Shown piece after piece: positions 5,123 to 11,539 of a stretch of DNA of 11,539 nucleotides (its first letter is position 1; the number at the start of each line of letters is the position of its first letter). The notes under the pieces were generated by a model. That model saw nothing but the letters and a program-made list of their open reading frames with translations, did no database searches and was not told the DNA's origin. The DNA is taken from contig QBUR01000172.1 of assembly GCA_013374385.1 (NCBI GenBank), positions 1-11,539 of the forward strand. Direction: 5' to 3'. Made by a program: the position numbers and the translations under genes. The DNA comes from Candidatus Methanocomedens sp. (lineage in GTDB: Archaea; Halobacteriota; Methanosarcinia; Methanosarcinales; Methanocomedenaceae).

Positions 5123-7309
5123 ATGAAAATCTCAGATATTGACATTCCTGATACGGTATCGGCATTCTATATCAACTCAGGTATAACCGAACTCTATCCT
5201 CCCCAGGTTACTGCCATCGAAGCGGGGCTGCTGGACGGGAGAAACATCCTGGCAGCCGTGCCCACAGCGTCAGGCAAGACCATGCTGGCAGAACTGGCCA
5301 TGTTGAAATCAGTCCTGAAAGGCGGTAAATGCCTGTATATCGTGCCTCTGAGAGCCCTGGCATCAGAAAAATATGAACGGTTCAGGGAATTCCAGGACCT
5401 GGGTGTGGAGGCAGGGATTTCATCGGGAGACCTGGATTCCAGGGACGAATGGCTGGGAAATCGAGATATTATTGTGGCAACATCCGAGAAGACCGATTCA
5501 CTTATACGCAACGGAGCACCCTGGATAAAGGATATCACAGTGGTCGTGGCTGACGAGATACACCTGCTGGATTCTCCTGATAGGGGGCCCACCCTTGAAG
5601 TGACCCTGGCCCGGCTTATGCAAACTAATCCATATGCACAGATCATAGGACTTTCAGCCACAGTGGGCAATTCAAAGGATATGGCTGACTGGCTGGATGC
5701 CGAGCTGGTGGAGAGTGACTGGCGTCCGGTCGACCTGAGAGAAGGTGTATTCTTCGGTAGTGCTATTAATTTCATAAATAGCCAGCGTGCTGTGGAGTCA
5801 CGGTATAAGGACGAGCTGGTTAACCTGGTCGCAGATACCTTGCAGGAAGGCGGACAGTGCCTTGTTTTTGAGAGCAGTCGCCGCAACGCTGAAGCTAGCG
5901 CCAGACGGTTGGGGCAGGTGCTGGCCAGGAAACTTGATAATGAAAATCGAGCCGAACTGGACAACCTGGCTGAGAGTATATCCAGTACAGGCGAAACCGA
6001 GACTACAACCAGACTAAGCCAGTGCGTCAGAGGCGGGGCCGCATTTCATCATGCAGGGCTGACGTCTGAACAGAGAAAACTTATTGAGGCTGGATTCAGG
6101 GACAACTTGATAAAAGTCTTATCCAGCACCCCTACACTTGCAGCCGGACTGAACCTGCCTGCCAGGCGGGTGATAATCCGGGGATACAAACGTTATGACC
6201 CCAATTATGGAATGGTGCCCATACCTGTACTGGAATATAAGCAAATGGCAGGACGGGCAGGAAGACCACATCTGGACCCTTACGGGGAATCGGTACTGAT
6301 AGCCAGGACATTTGAAGAACTGCAAGGACTGCAGGACCAATATATCCTCAATGACCCAGAGGAGATCTGGTCAAAACTGGGTTCGGAAAATGCCCTGCGC
6401 ACTCACATACTCTCGGCTGTATCTACCAGGCTTGTGGAGAGCAGGGATGAACTGATGGATTTTCTGGGCCTCACGTTCTATGCCCACCAGCAGGAAACCT
6501 GGAAACTCGCTGCAGTAGTGGATGAGGTAATAGGTTTCCTTGATGAGAACAAGATGTTGCTGGACACTGATGGACTGTATCCTACTGAACTGGGAGAACT
6601 GGTCTCGAAACTGTACATCGATCCATTATCTGCAAGTATAATGGTGGACGGGCTGGGGCGCCTTGATGCAGTGAAAACCTCTGAACTTACAATGCTGCAT
6701 CTTATCTCCAGTACACCTGATATGCGTTCTCTTTTCCTCAGGTCAGGGGATTATGGATGGCTGAACGATATTGTATCAGAGCACTGTGATGAGTTCGTGC
6801 AACCAGCCGGGCAGGAGAGCAGTGAACATGAATGGTTCCTATCAGATGTAAAGACTGCACTGGTACTGAGGGACTGGATATCAGAACAAGGGGAGGACGA
6901 TATCACATCAAGGTTCAATATCGGTCCCGGTGATATCAGGGCCCAGGCCGATACCGCCCAGTGGCTGATGCACTCACTGGCTCGCATCGCCCTCCACCTT
7001 GATAGTGAATACACGGATTTTGCCCTGGAACTGGTGGAGCGCATATCATATGGTGCCGCCAAGGAATTGATGCCCATAATCAAACTCAGGGATATCGGGC
7101 GCGTGCGGGCAAGGAAACTCTTTAATGCAGGGTATCATGACCTGGATGCCATTCGCAATGCAGGATTCGATACATTGGCAAAAATACTGGGTCCGAAGAT
7201 AGCCACCAATACCCTCAGGCAGCTTGGGGTTAATGTAGAAGAAAGCGCAGATGCAGTAAATACATCATCCGGAAAGGGCAAAGGACAGCAAAATCTCATA
7301 GATTTTTAA
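5123..7309 (+). CDS. hel308: Hel308/Hjm superfamily 2 DNA helicase
   Basis: The protein has 728 residues, the full family length. This ATP-dependent 3'-5' helicase unwinds forked DNA and acts in the restart of stalled replication forks. Motifs in order: Q-motif LYPPQ (24-28), Walker A PTASGKT (47-53), PLRALASEKY (75-84), DEIH (144-147), LSAT (177-180), AFHHAGL (307-313), STPTLAAGLNLPAR (335-348) and QMAGRAGR (374-381). Winged-helix and ratchet domains follow, then a helix-hairpin-helix region near 652-690 with the domain-5 motif IGRVRARKLF. The last seven residues, QQNLIDF, fit a PCNA-interacting QxxLxxF box behind a flexible SGKGKG linker. No catalytic residue is missing. The ATG at 5123 matches the family N-terminus. 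Confidence 0.97.
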   Translation: MKISDIDIPDTVSAFYINSGITELYPPQVTAIEAGLLDGRNILAAVPTASGKTMLAELAMLKSVLKGGKCLYIVPLRALASEKYERFREFQDLGVEAGISSGDLDSRDEWLGNRDIIVATSEKTDSLIRNGAPWIKDITVVVADEIHLLDSPDRGPTLEVTLARLMQTNPYAQIIGLSATVGNSKDMADWLDAELVESDWRPVDLREGVFFGSAINFINSQRAVESRYKDELVNLVADTLQEGGQCLVFESSRRNAEASARRLGQVLARKLDNENRAELDNLAESISSTGETETTTRLSQCVRGGAAFHHAGLTSEQRKLIEAGFRDNLIKVLSSTPTLAAGLNLPARRVIIRGYKRYDPNYGMVPIPVLEYKQMAGRAGRPHLDPYGESVLIARTFEELQGLQDQYILNDPEEIWSKLGSENALRTHILSAVSTRLVESRDELMDFLGLTFYAHQQETWKLAAVVDEVIGFLDENKMLLDTDGLYPTELGELVSKLYIDPLSASIMVDGLGRLDAVKTSELTMLHLISSTPDMRSLFLRSGDYGWLNDIVSEHCDEFVQPAGQESSEHEWFLSDVKTALVLRDWISEQGEDDITSRFNIGPGDIRAQADTAQWLMHSLARIALHLDSEYTDFALELVERISYGAAKELMPIIKLRDIGRVRARKLFNAGYHDLDAIRNAGFDTLAKILGPKIATNTLRQLGVNVEESADAVNTSSGKGKGQQNLIDF

Positions 7310-7312
7310 TTA

Positions 7313-7349
7313 TATCACAGTATAGATAGGCTTTTAACATATTGTGATA
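7313..7349. terminator. Inverted repeat after hel308 (terminator or trkA operator)
   Basis: Arms 7313-7323 (TATCACAGTAT) and 7339-7349 (ATATTGTGATA) pair over 11 bp with one G-U pair; the loop is 15 nt and contains TTTT. It starts 3 nt after the hel308 stop and ends about 55 nt before trkA. It may be a terminator, or a dyad operator for trkA. The sequence does not decide between these. Confidence 0.4.
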
Positions 7350-7405
7350 ATCTCCTGACTCTTACAAAACAGCTAATTGTTCTAATACATTTTTAGGTGA
7401 CATAT

Positions 7406-8737
7406 TTGCACATAATTATCATCGGTGCTGGTGATGTTGGATATCATCTTGCCAAAGCACTCTATCAAGACAACGAAGTTGTGATTATTGAAAAAGACGA
7501 AGATGCCATCGAGCAGGTAATGGGTCTTGATGTCCAGGTTATCCAGGGCAATGGAGCCAATAAAAAGATATTGAAACAGGCCGGAGTTGAAAAATCAGAC
7601 CTGGTGGTGGCAGTAACAAGCCATGATGAACTCAATATTGTGGCAAGTTTAGCAGCCAAGCTGATGACGCACAACGGAACCAAAACTATAGCTATGGTCA
7701 GTAATCCTGATTACATAAATGAACCTGTGACTATGCGGGAACAAGTGGGCATGAATATCATGATATGTCCTGAACTGTCTCTTGCGAATGAAATGTACCA
7801 GATATTGTCAGTTCCTTCAGCTGTTGATGTCCAGGATTTTGTTGGTGGACTTGTCAAGATGATAGAGTTCAAAGTAAACGACGGAAATGTGCTTGTAAAT
7901 AAGGCTCTCAAAGAGATATTATTTCCCCAGTGCAGCATGATAACAGCCATATTCAGAGAAAGTGATGTCATCATTCCAGGAGGAAACGACGTCATCCACT
8001 CAGGTGATCGGGTGGTGATTATAGGAACGGAAGAGGCAATTCAGGACATCCGAAAATGGTTCGAGGTTAGCAACCAAAGCAAAAAATTGCTGGTGGTGGG
8101 AGGTGGCACAGTTGGGTTTTACCTGATTGAACTACTTCGTAAAGCAGACTTTAATATCACATTGGTTGAAAAAGACCTGAAACGATGTGAAATGATTGCT
8201 GAATCCTTGCCAAATATCATGGTCATAAACGGTGACGGTACAGATATGCGAATACTGGATGAAATAAATGTCCCTGGTATGGATGCAGTAGTTTCTGTTA
8301 CTAATAGTGATGAAAAGAACCTTCTTTGCTCCCTGCTTGCCAGGCAGTTGGGTGCAATTAAGGTCATGGCCCGTGTGGAGAGGACCGAATACACCCAGTT
8401 GTTCGAGATGGTGGGTGTAGATGTGGCAATGAGTTCCAGGGAAGCTACAATCAATGAGGTGCTCAAAACTACCCTGCTTAAAACAGGAATACAATCCATT
8501 ACCACACTGGAAGGTGAAAAGGCAGAAATACTTGAACTGACTGCCAGGGAAGGTTCCAGAATAGTCAAGAAGCCATTGAAAAGTGTTAAGTTCCCAAAAG
8601 GAGCAATTGTTAGCACAGTGGTGCACGGGAGTGACATAATTGTACCTGACGGTAATATTCAGATTCAGGCAGGCGATAAAGTTATTGTCTTCACCAAATT
8701 GGAAATGGTTTCAGATGTTAAGGAACTTTTCAAATAG
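7406..8737 (+). CDS. trkA: Trk potassium uptake system, NAD-binding gating protein TrkA
   Basis: The protein has 443 residues with two tandem RCK units (Rossmann fold plus TrkA-C domain each), the classical full-length TrkA layout. The first dinucleotide loop is GAGDVG (7-12), with an acidic residue at the end of strand 2 (IIEKDED). The second is GGGTVG (232-237), followed by LVEKD. Both halves therefore look able to bind NAD(H) or adenine nucleotides. TrkA forms a cytoplasmic ring that gates the TrkH channel. I chose TTG at 7406 because AGGTGA (7395-7400) lies 5 nt upstream and the protein then opens HIIIIGAGDVG, matching the family; the in-frame GTG at 7397 lies inside that Shine-Dalgarno sequence. 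Two trkH genes follow, but each has its own promoter-like element. Confidence 0.95.
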   Translation: MHIIIIGAGDVGYHLAKALYQDNEVVIIEKDEDAIEQVMGLDVQVIQGNGANKKILKQAGVEKSDLVVAVTSHDELNIVASLAAKLMTHNGTKTIAMVSNPDYINEPVTMREQVGMNIMICPELSLANEMYQILSVPSAVDVQDFVGGLVKMIEFKVNDGNVLVNKALKEILFPQCSMITAIFRESDVIIPGGNDVIHSGDRVVIIGTEEAIQDIRKWFEVSNQSKKLLVVGGGTVGFYLIELLRKADFNITLVEKDLKRCEMIAESLPNIMVINGDGTDMRILDEINVPGMDAVVSVTNSDEKNLLCSLLARQLGAIKVMARVERTEYTQLFEMVGVDVAMSSREATINEVLKTTLLKTGIQSITTLEGEKAEILELTAREGSRIVKKPLKSVKFPKGAIVSTVVHGSDIIVPDGNIQIQAGDKVIVFTKLEMVSDVKELFK

Positions 8738-8771
8738 GGCGGATAGCCTTTGTCATTGGATGATTTTAAGA

Positions 8772-8779
8772 TTTTTTTT
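8772..8779 (+). terminator. Poly-T terminator after trkA
   Basis: A run of eight T lies 34 nt after the trkA stop. Archaeal RNA polymerase often terminates at such runs. There is no clear stem directly upstream. Confidence 0.45.
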
Positions 8780-8782
8780 CAG

Positions 8783-8866
8783 GCAATATGCTTTAAATTC
8801 ATAGGCAGGCTTGAGATAATACCCATTATTGTGACTTTTAAATTATTGCTGAGTCGTTTTGCATAA
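8783..8866 (+). pseudogene. Decayed C-terminal remnant of a third trkH
   Basis: The 14-mer GGCAGGCTTGAGAT at 8804-8817 is identical to 10305-10318 in the 3' end of trkH1, and CAATATG precedes it in both places. Read in frame, 8801-8863 gives IGRLEIIPIIVTF followed by LLLSRFA and a stop (TAA, 8864-8866). IGRLEI is the conserved arginine motif in the last helix of TrkH. The TAA sits 5 nt before the trkH1 promoter element, much as the trkH1 stop sits 10 nt before the trkH2 element. Upstream of 8783 I cannot trace homology. The fragment has no start and cannot be functional. I infer that it is the tail of a deleted upstream copy. Confidence 0.6.
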
Positions 8867-8870
8867 ATAA

Positions 8871-8906
8871 CTTATTATATAAATTACGTTTACAGTGGGT
8901 TATACA
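8871..8906 (+). promoter_or_regulatory. Promoter and leader of trkH1
   Basis: TTATATAAAT at 8875-8884 is a good archaeal TATA box, centred about 28 nt before the ATG at 8907, so the mRNA is probably leaderless or has a leader of a few nucleotides. There is no strong Shine-Dalgarno sequence, only GTGGG further upstream. The whole 36-nt element is repeated ahead of trkH2. Confidence 0.55.
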
Positions 8907-10364
8907 ATGAGATTTAAAGTAGTCCTTAACACCCTGGGAATTATTCTAAAGTACCTGGGGGTTCTAATGCTTATCCCGGCACTGGTTGGATTTTATTATT
9001 CCAGACAAGACCCGACACAGTTCCCATCTGTTATGTTCTTTGTATATTCATTCATAATCACAACGTCTGTAGGGCTTGTGCTGGAATATACCAACCGCAA
9101 CACTGATGAGTTAAGGAACCGCGAAAGTTTTGGTATAGTGGCTTTTGCCTGGCTGTTTGCAGCAATGTTTGGCGCTTTGCCATTCCTGTTCAGCGGAATG
9201 CACCCCGTAGATGCCCTGTTCGAGTCCATGTCTGGCTTTACCACCACCGGCGCCACCATTATGACAGATATCGAGTCCCATTCAAAGGCCTTGCTGTTCT
9301 GGCGCTGCTTCATGCAGTGGCTGGGTGGTATGGGTATTATCATGCTGTTCCTAGCCATCCTGCCTAAACTGGCAATAGCGGGCCGCCAGTTATTCAAAGC
9401 AGAAGCGCCAGGTCCCACAGAGGATAAACTCAAGCCCAGGCTTAAGGAAACGGCCAAGATACTCTGGATGGTGTATGTGGTTATTTCAGCGGTTGAGTTC
9501 ATTGCACTGCTGGCAGCCGGAATGGGTGTGTATGACGGGCTGACCCATACTTTCACTACCATGGCATGCGGCGGGTTCTCACCCAGGGCCGATTCCATTG
9601 CAGCTTTCAACAGTCCCCTTATCGAGGGAATCATTGTATTTTTCATGTTCGTAGCAGGTGCCAATTTTGCACTGCATTACAGGCTGATATATGTGGACCA
9701 TAGAAGCCTGTTAAAGGACGGTGAGTTCAAGTTTTACAGTTTTATTGTGGTCTCATCCACTGTGGCGCTGACCTGGACACTCTGGAGGACGGGGACGTTT
9801 GAAGGGATCGAAACATCTTTCAGGTATGCCATATTCCAGGTGCTGTCAATCCTGACAACAACTGGATATGCCACCCATGATTTTAACACGTGGCCGGACT
9901 CGTCCCGCATGGTGCTGGTCATGCTCATGTTCATTGGAGGCTGTGCAGGTTCCACTGCAGGCGGGATCAAGGTAGTGCGGCTGCTGTTGATGTTGAAGTA
10001 CGCGTACAGGGAACTGTTCAGGTTGCTCCAGCCAAAGGTAGTACGACCCATCCGTCTGGGTGTGCGGGTGGTGCATGAGGATGTGATGAACAGTATCTTC
10101 TCATTCATTATCCTGTATATACTGGTGTTCATGACCAGCACGTTCTTACTTAGCTTGATGGGAATTGAGAAGATCAGCGCTGCTTCGGCATCCATTGCGA
10201 CACTGGGCAATATCGGACCAGGGTTTGACCTTGTGGGGCCAAGTTCCAATTTCAGTGCCATACCTGTTTTGGGTAAACTGGTGCTTATTGCCAATATGTG
10301 GATTGGCAGGCTTGAGATTTTCACGGTATTGGTGCTGCTGATTCCAGGGTTCTGGAAGGAGTGA
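8907..10364 (+). CDS. trkH: Trk potassium uptake system, channel subunit TrkH (copy 1)
   Basis: The protein has 485 residues and is a complete SKT-family potassium channel with four M1-P-M2 repeats. The selectivity loops are SGFTTTGATIM (109-119), TTMACGGFSPR (217-227), LTTTGYATHDF (316-326) and ATLGNIGPGF (431-440). The repeat-4 M2 helix carries the conserved arginine in IGRLEI (R468). It pairs with TrkA, whose gene lies 169 nt upstream, for potassium uptake across the cell membrane, which is important for osmotic balance. I chose ATG 8907 over the in-frame GTG at 8895 because MRFKVVLN looks like the family start and the TATA spacing fits. The filter residues look canonical, so I take this as the standard channel subunit. 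Confidence 0.95.
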   Translation: MRFKVVLNTLGIILKYLGVLMLIPALVGFYYSRQDPTQFPSVMFFVYSFIITTSVGLVLEYTNRNTDELRNRESFGIVAFAWLFAAMFGALPFLFSGMHPVDALFESMSGFTTTGATIMTDIESHSKALLFWRCFMQWLGGMGIIMLFLAILPKLAIAGRQLFKAEAPGPTEDKLKPRLKETAKILWMVYVVISAVEFIALLAAGMGVYDGLTHTFTTMACGGFSPRADSIAAFNSPLIEGIIVFFMFVAGANFALHYRLIYVDHRSLLKDGEFKFYSFIVVSSTVALTWTLWRTGTFEGIETSFRYAIFQVLSILTTTGYATHDFNTWPDSSRMVLVMLMFIGGCAGSTAGGIKVVRLLLMLKYAYRELFRLLQPKVVRPIRLGVRVVHEDVMNSIFSFIILYILVFMTSTFLLSLMGIEKISAASASIATLGNIGPGFDLVGPSSNFSAIPVLGKLVLIANMWIGRLEIFTVLVLLIPGFWKE

Positions 10365-10373
10365 GGAATTAGA

Positions 10374-10409
10374 CTTATCAGATAAATTATGTGAAGAGTG
10401 GGTTATACA
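10374..10409 (+). promoter_or_regulatory. Duplicated, altered promoter of trkH2
   Basis: This 36-nt element aligns without gaps to 8871-8906 with six substitutions. Two of them change the TATA core: TTATATAAAT in copy 1 becomes TCAGATAAAT (10378-10387). The 14 nt before the ATG (from AGTGGG) are identical. The promoter is probably weaker, or trkH2 may depend on readthrough from trkH1, whose stop is only 45 nt before the trkH2 ATG. Confidence 0.5.
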
Positions 10410-11539
10410 ATGAGATTTAAAGTAGTCCTTAACACCCTGGGAATTATCCTGAAGTACCTGGGGGTTTTGATGCTTATCCCGGCACTGGTGGGATATTATT
10501 ATTCCCGGCAGGATCCGGCCCAGTTTCCATCTGTTATGATTTTTATATATTCGTTCCTGGTCACAACGTCGGTTGGGCTTGTGCTGCAATATACCAACCG
10601 CAACAATGAGGAGTTAAGGAACCGCGAAAGTTTTGGTATAGTGGCTTTTGCATGGCTGTCTGCAGCAATGTTTAGCGCTTTGCCCTTCCTGATGAGCGGG
10701 TTGCATCCTGTGGATGCCCTGTTCGAGTCCATGTCAGGCATTACCGCCACCGGCGCTACCATTATGACAGATATCGAGTCCCATTCAAAGGCCTTGCTGT
10801 TCTGGCGCTGTTTTATACAGTGGCTGGGCGGCATGGGTATCATCATGCTGTTTTTGGCTGTCCTGCCCAAATTGGCAGTGGCGGGCCGGCAGTTGTTCAG
10901 GGCAGAGGCGCCCGGGCCCACTGAAGATAAACTCAAGCCCAGGCTTAAGGAGACGGCCAAGATATTATGGATGGTGTACGTGGTCCTTTCGGCGATACAG
11001 TTCATTGCACTGCTGGCCGCAGGAATGGGGGTATACGACGGCCTGACCCATACCTTCACTACCATATCGTGCGGCGGGTTCTCACCCAGGGCCGATTCCA
11101 TTGCAGCTTTTAACAGTCCCCTTATCGAGGGGATCATTGTATTTTTCATGTTCGTGGCAGGTGCCAATTTTGCACTGCATTACAGGCTGATATATGTGGA
11201 TCATAGAAGCCTGCTAAAGGACAGCGAGTTCAAGTTCTACAGTTTCATTGTGGTCTCTGCGGCTGCGGTGCTGACTTTGACTCTCTGGATGACAGGGACG
11301 TTTGAGGAGATCGGCACATCCTTTAGGTATGCCATATTCCATGTATTGTCAATACTGACCGGAACGGGTTATGCCACCTTTGATTATAACACTTGGCCGG
11401 ACTCGTCCCGCATGGTGCTGTTCATGCTCATGTTCATTGGAGGCAGTGCAGGTTCCGCGGCAGGCGGGATCAAGGTGGTGCGGTTGCTGTTGATGTTGAA
11501 GTACGCGTACAGGGAACTGTTCAGGTTGCTCCAGCCAAA
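10410..11539 (+). CDS. trkH: TrkH channel subunit copy 2 (3' end beyond window)
   Basis: An open frame of 376 codons runs from ATG 10410 to the window end with no stop. It matches trkH1 residue for residue without gaps, up to the QP of LLQPK after repeat 3. No frameshift or nonsense codon is present, so it looks like a living gene, at least this far. Differences touch the pore: loop 1 is SGITATGATIM instead of SGFTTTGATIM, loop 2 TTISCGGF instead of TTMACGGF, and loop 3 LTGTGYATFDY instead of LTTTGYATHDF. The helix after loop 3 has GGSAGSAAGG where copy 1 has GGCAGSTAGG. The filter glycines are kept. The fourth repeat and the C-terminal arginine cannot be seen. It may have altered ion selectivity, affinity or gating, or form mixed dimers with copy 1. 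Confidence 0.93.
   Translation, partial: MRFKVVLNTLGIILKYLGVLMLIPALVGYYYSRQDPAQFPSVMIFIYSFLVTTSVGLVLQYTNRNNEELRNRESFGIVAFAWLSAAMFSALPFLMSGLHPVDALFESMSGITATGATIMTDIESHSKALLFWRCFIQWLGGMGIIMLFLAVLPKLAVAGRQLFRAEAPGPTEDKLKPRLKETAKILWMVYVVLSAIQFIALLAAGMGVYDGLTHTFTTISCGGFSPRADSIAAFNSPLIEGIIVFFMFVAGANFALHYRLIYVDHRSLLKDSEFKFYSFIVVSAAAVLTLTLWMTGTFEEIGTSFRYAIFHVLSILTGTGYATFDYNTWPDSSRMVLFMLMFIGGSAGSAAGGIKVVRLLLMLKYAYRELFRLLQP

Larger units (their letters stand above)
8871..11539. repeat. Tandem duplication of promoter plus trkH, period 1503 bp
   Basis: The unit starting at 8871 is repeated from 10374 with an exact offset of 1503 bp (501 codons) and no net insertion or deletion up to the window end. Homology begins abruptly at CTTAT (8871 and 10374), just after the stop codon of the preceding copy or remnant. 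The first 51 nt from 8894 (start-codon region) and the last 55 nt visible (11485-11539) are identical to the other copy. Identity elsewhere ranges from about 95% to about 78% in blocks. Confidence 0.95.

Noticed and set aside
5194..5964. 256-codon open frame opposite the hel308 helicase domain
   Set aside because: It is Ser/Arg-rich with no recognisable motif and lies wholly inside a certain gene; it is a codon-bias shadow of hel308.
8119..8637. Two long overlapping antisense frames within trkA
   Set aside because: Low-complexity Ser/Thr-rich or Cys/His-rich translations in different frames, with no upstream signals; shadows of trkA.
8755..8852. Possible C/D-box guide RNA in the trkA-trkH1 gap
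   Set aside because: A GATGAT-like box and a CTGA are present, but there are no convincing C' and D' boxes and no terminal stem. The interval is better explained by the trkH remnant.
8996..9664. 222-codon antisense open frame in trkH1, repeated in the same frame at 10499-11167
   Set aside because: Its conservation follows from the tandem duplication of trkH. The product has no recognisable domain and no start signal.

Overview
The window looks like part of a chromosome from a euryarchaeon of the Methanosarcina type, either a methanogen or a relative such as an ANME-2-like methanotroph. The evidence is an archaeal aIF1A-Rio1-KH cluster, an archaeal Hel308 helicase very like the Methanosarcina form, a methanogen-type DapL aminotransferase, TATA-box promoters and several non-ATG starts. 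The exact lineage is an inference. I see no insertion sequence, CRISPR array, tRNA or rRNA, and no gene-free stretch above 300 bases (the longest is about 180).

Layout. (1) 124-1083, plus strand: an unrecognised single-pass membrane protein with a long Glu/Pro-rich tail. It converges on the next block across a shared hairpin. (2) 1128-2845, minus strand: a tight translation and ribosome-biogenesis operon, aIF1A then Rio1 then a two-KH-domain Dim2/Pno1-like protein. (3) 3023-3760, minus strand: a single-domain KaiC/RadA-like ATPase with a perfect tandem repeat in its promoter. (4) 3873-5030, minus strand: LL-diaminopimelate aminotransferase, divergent from (5) 5123-7309, plus strand: Hel308. 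(6) 7406-11539, plus strand: a potassium-uptake locus with a TrkA gating protein and two tandem TrkH membrane subunits. The second TrkH is cut by the window end.

The Trk locus has the richest structure. The two trkH genes and their promoters form a gap-free tandem duplication with a period of 1503 bp. A decayed C-terminal piece of a third trkH lies between trkA and trkH1, so the array once held at least three copies. The copies are a mosaic of about 95% and about 78% identical blocks. Several substitutions fall in the ion-selectivity loops, which suggests that copy 2 has diverged in function.

The other observation worth following is the start of aIF1A. Between the upstream in-frame stop and a GTG that would give a truncated protein there is no ATG, GTG or TTG. 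There is, however, a CTG placed behind a strong Shine-Dalgarno sequence. A start-codon-selecting factor that itself begins at a weak codon recalls the autoregulation of bacterial IF3 and eukaryotic eIF1.
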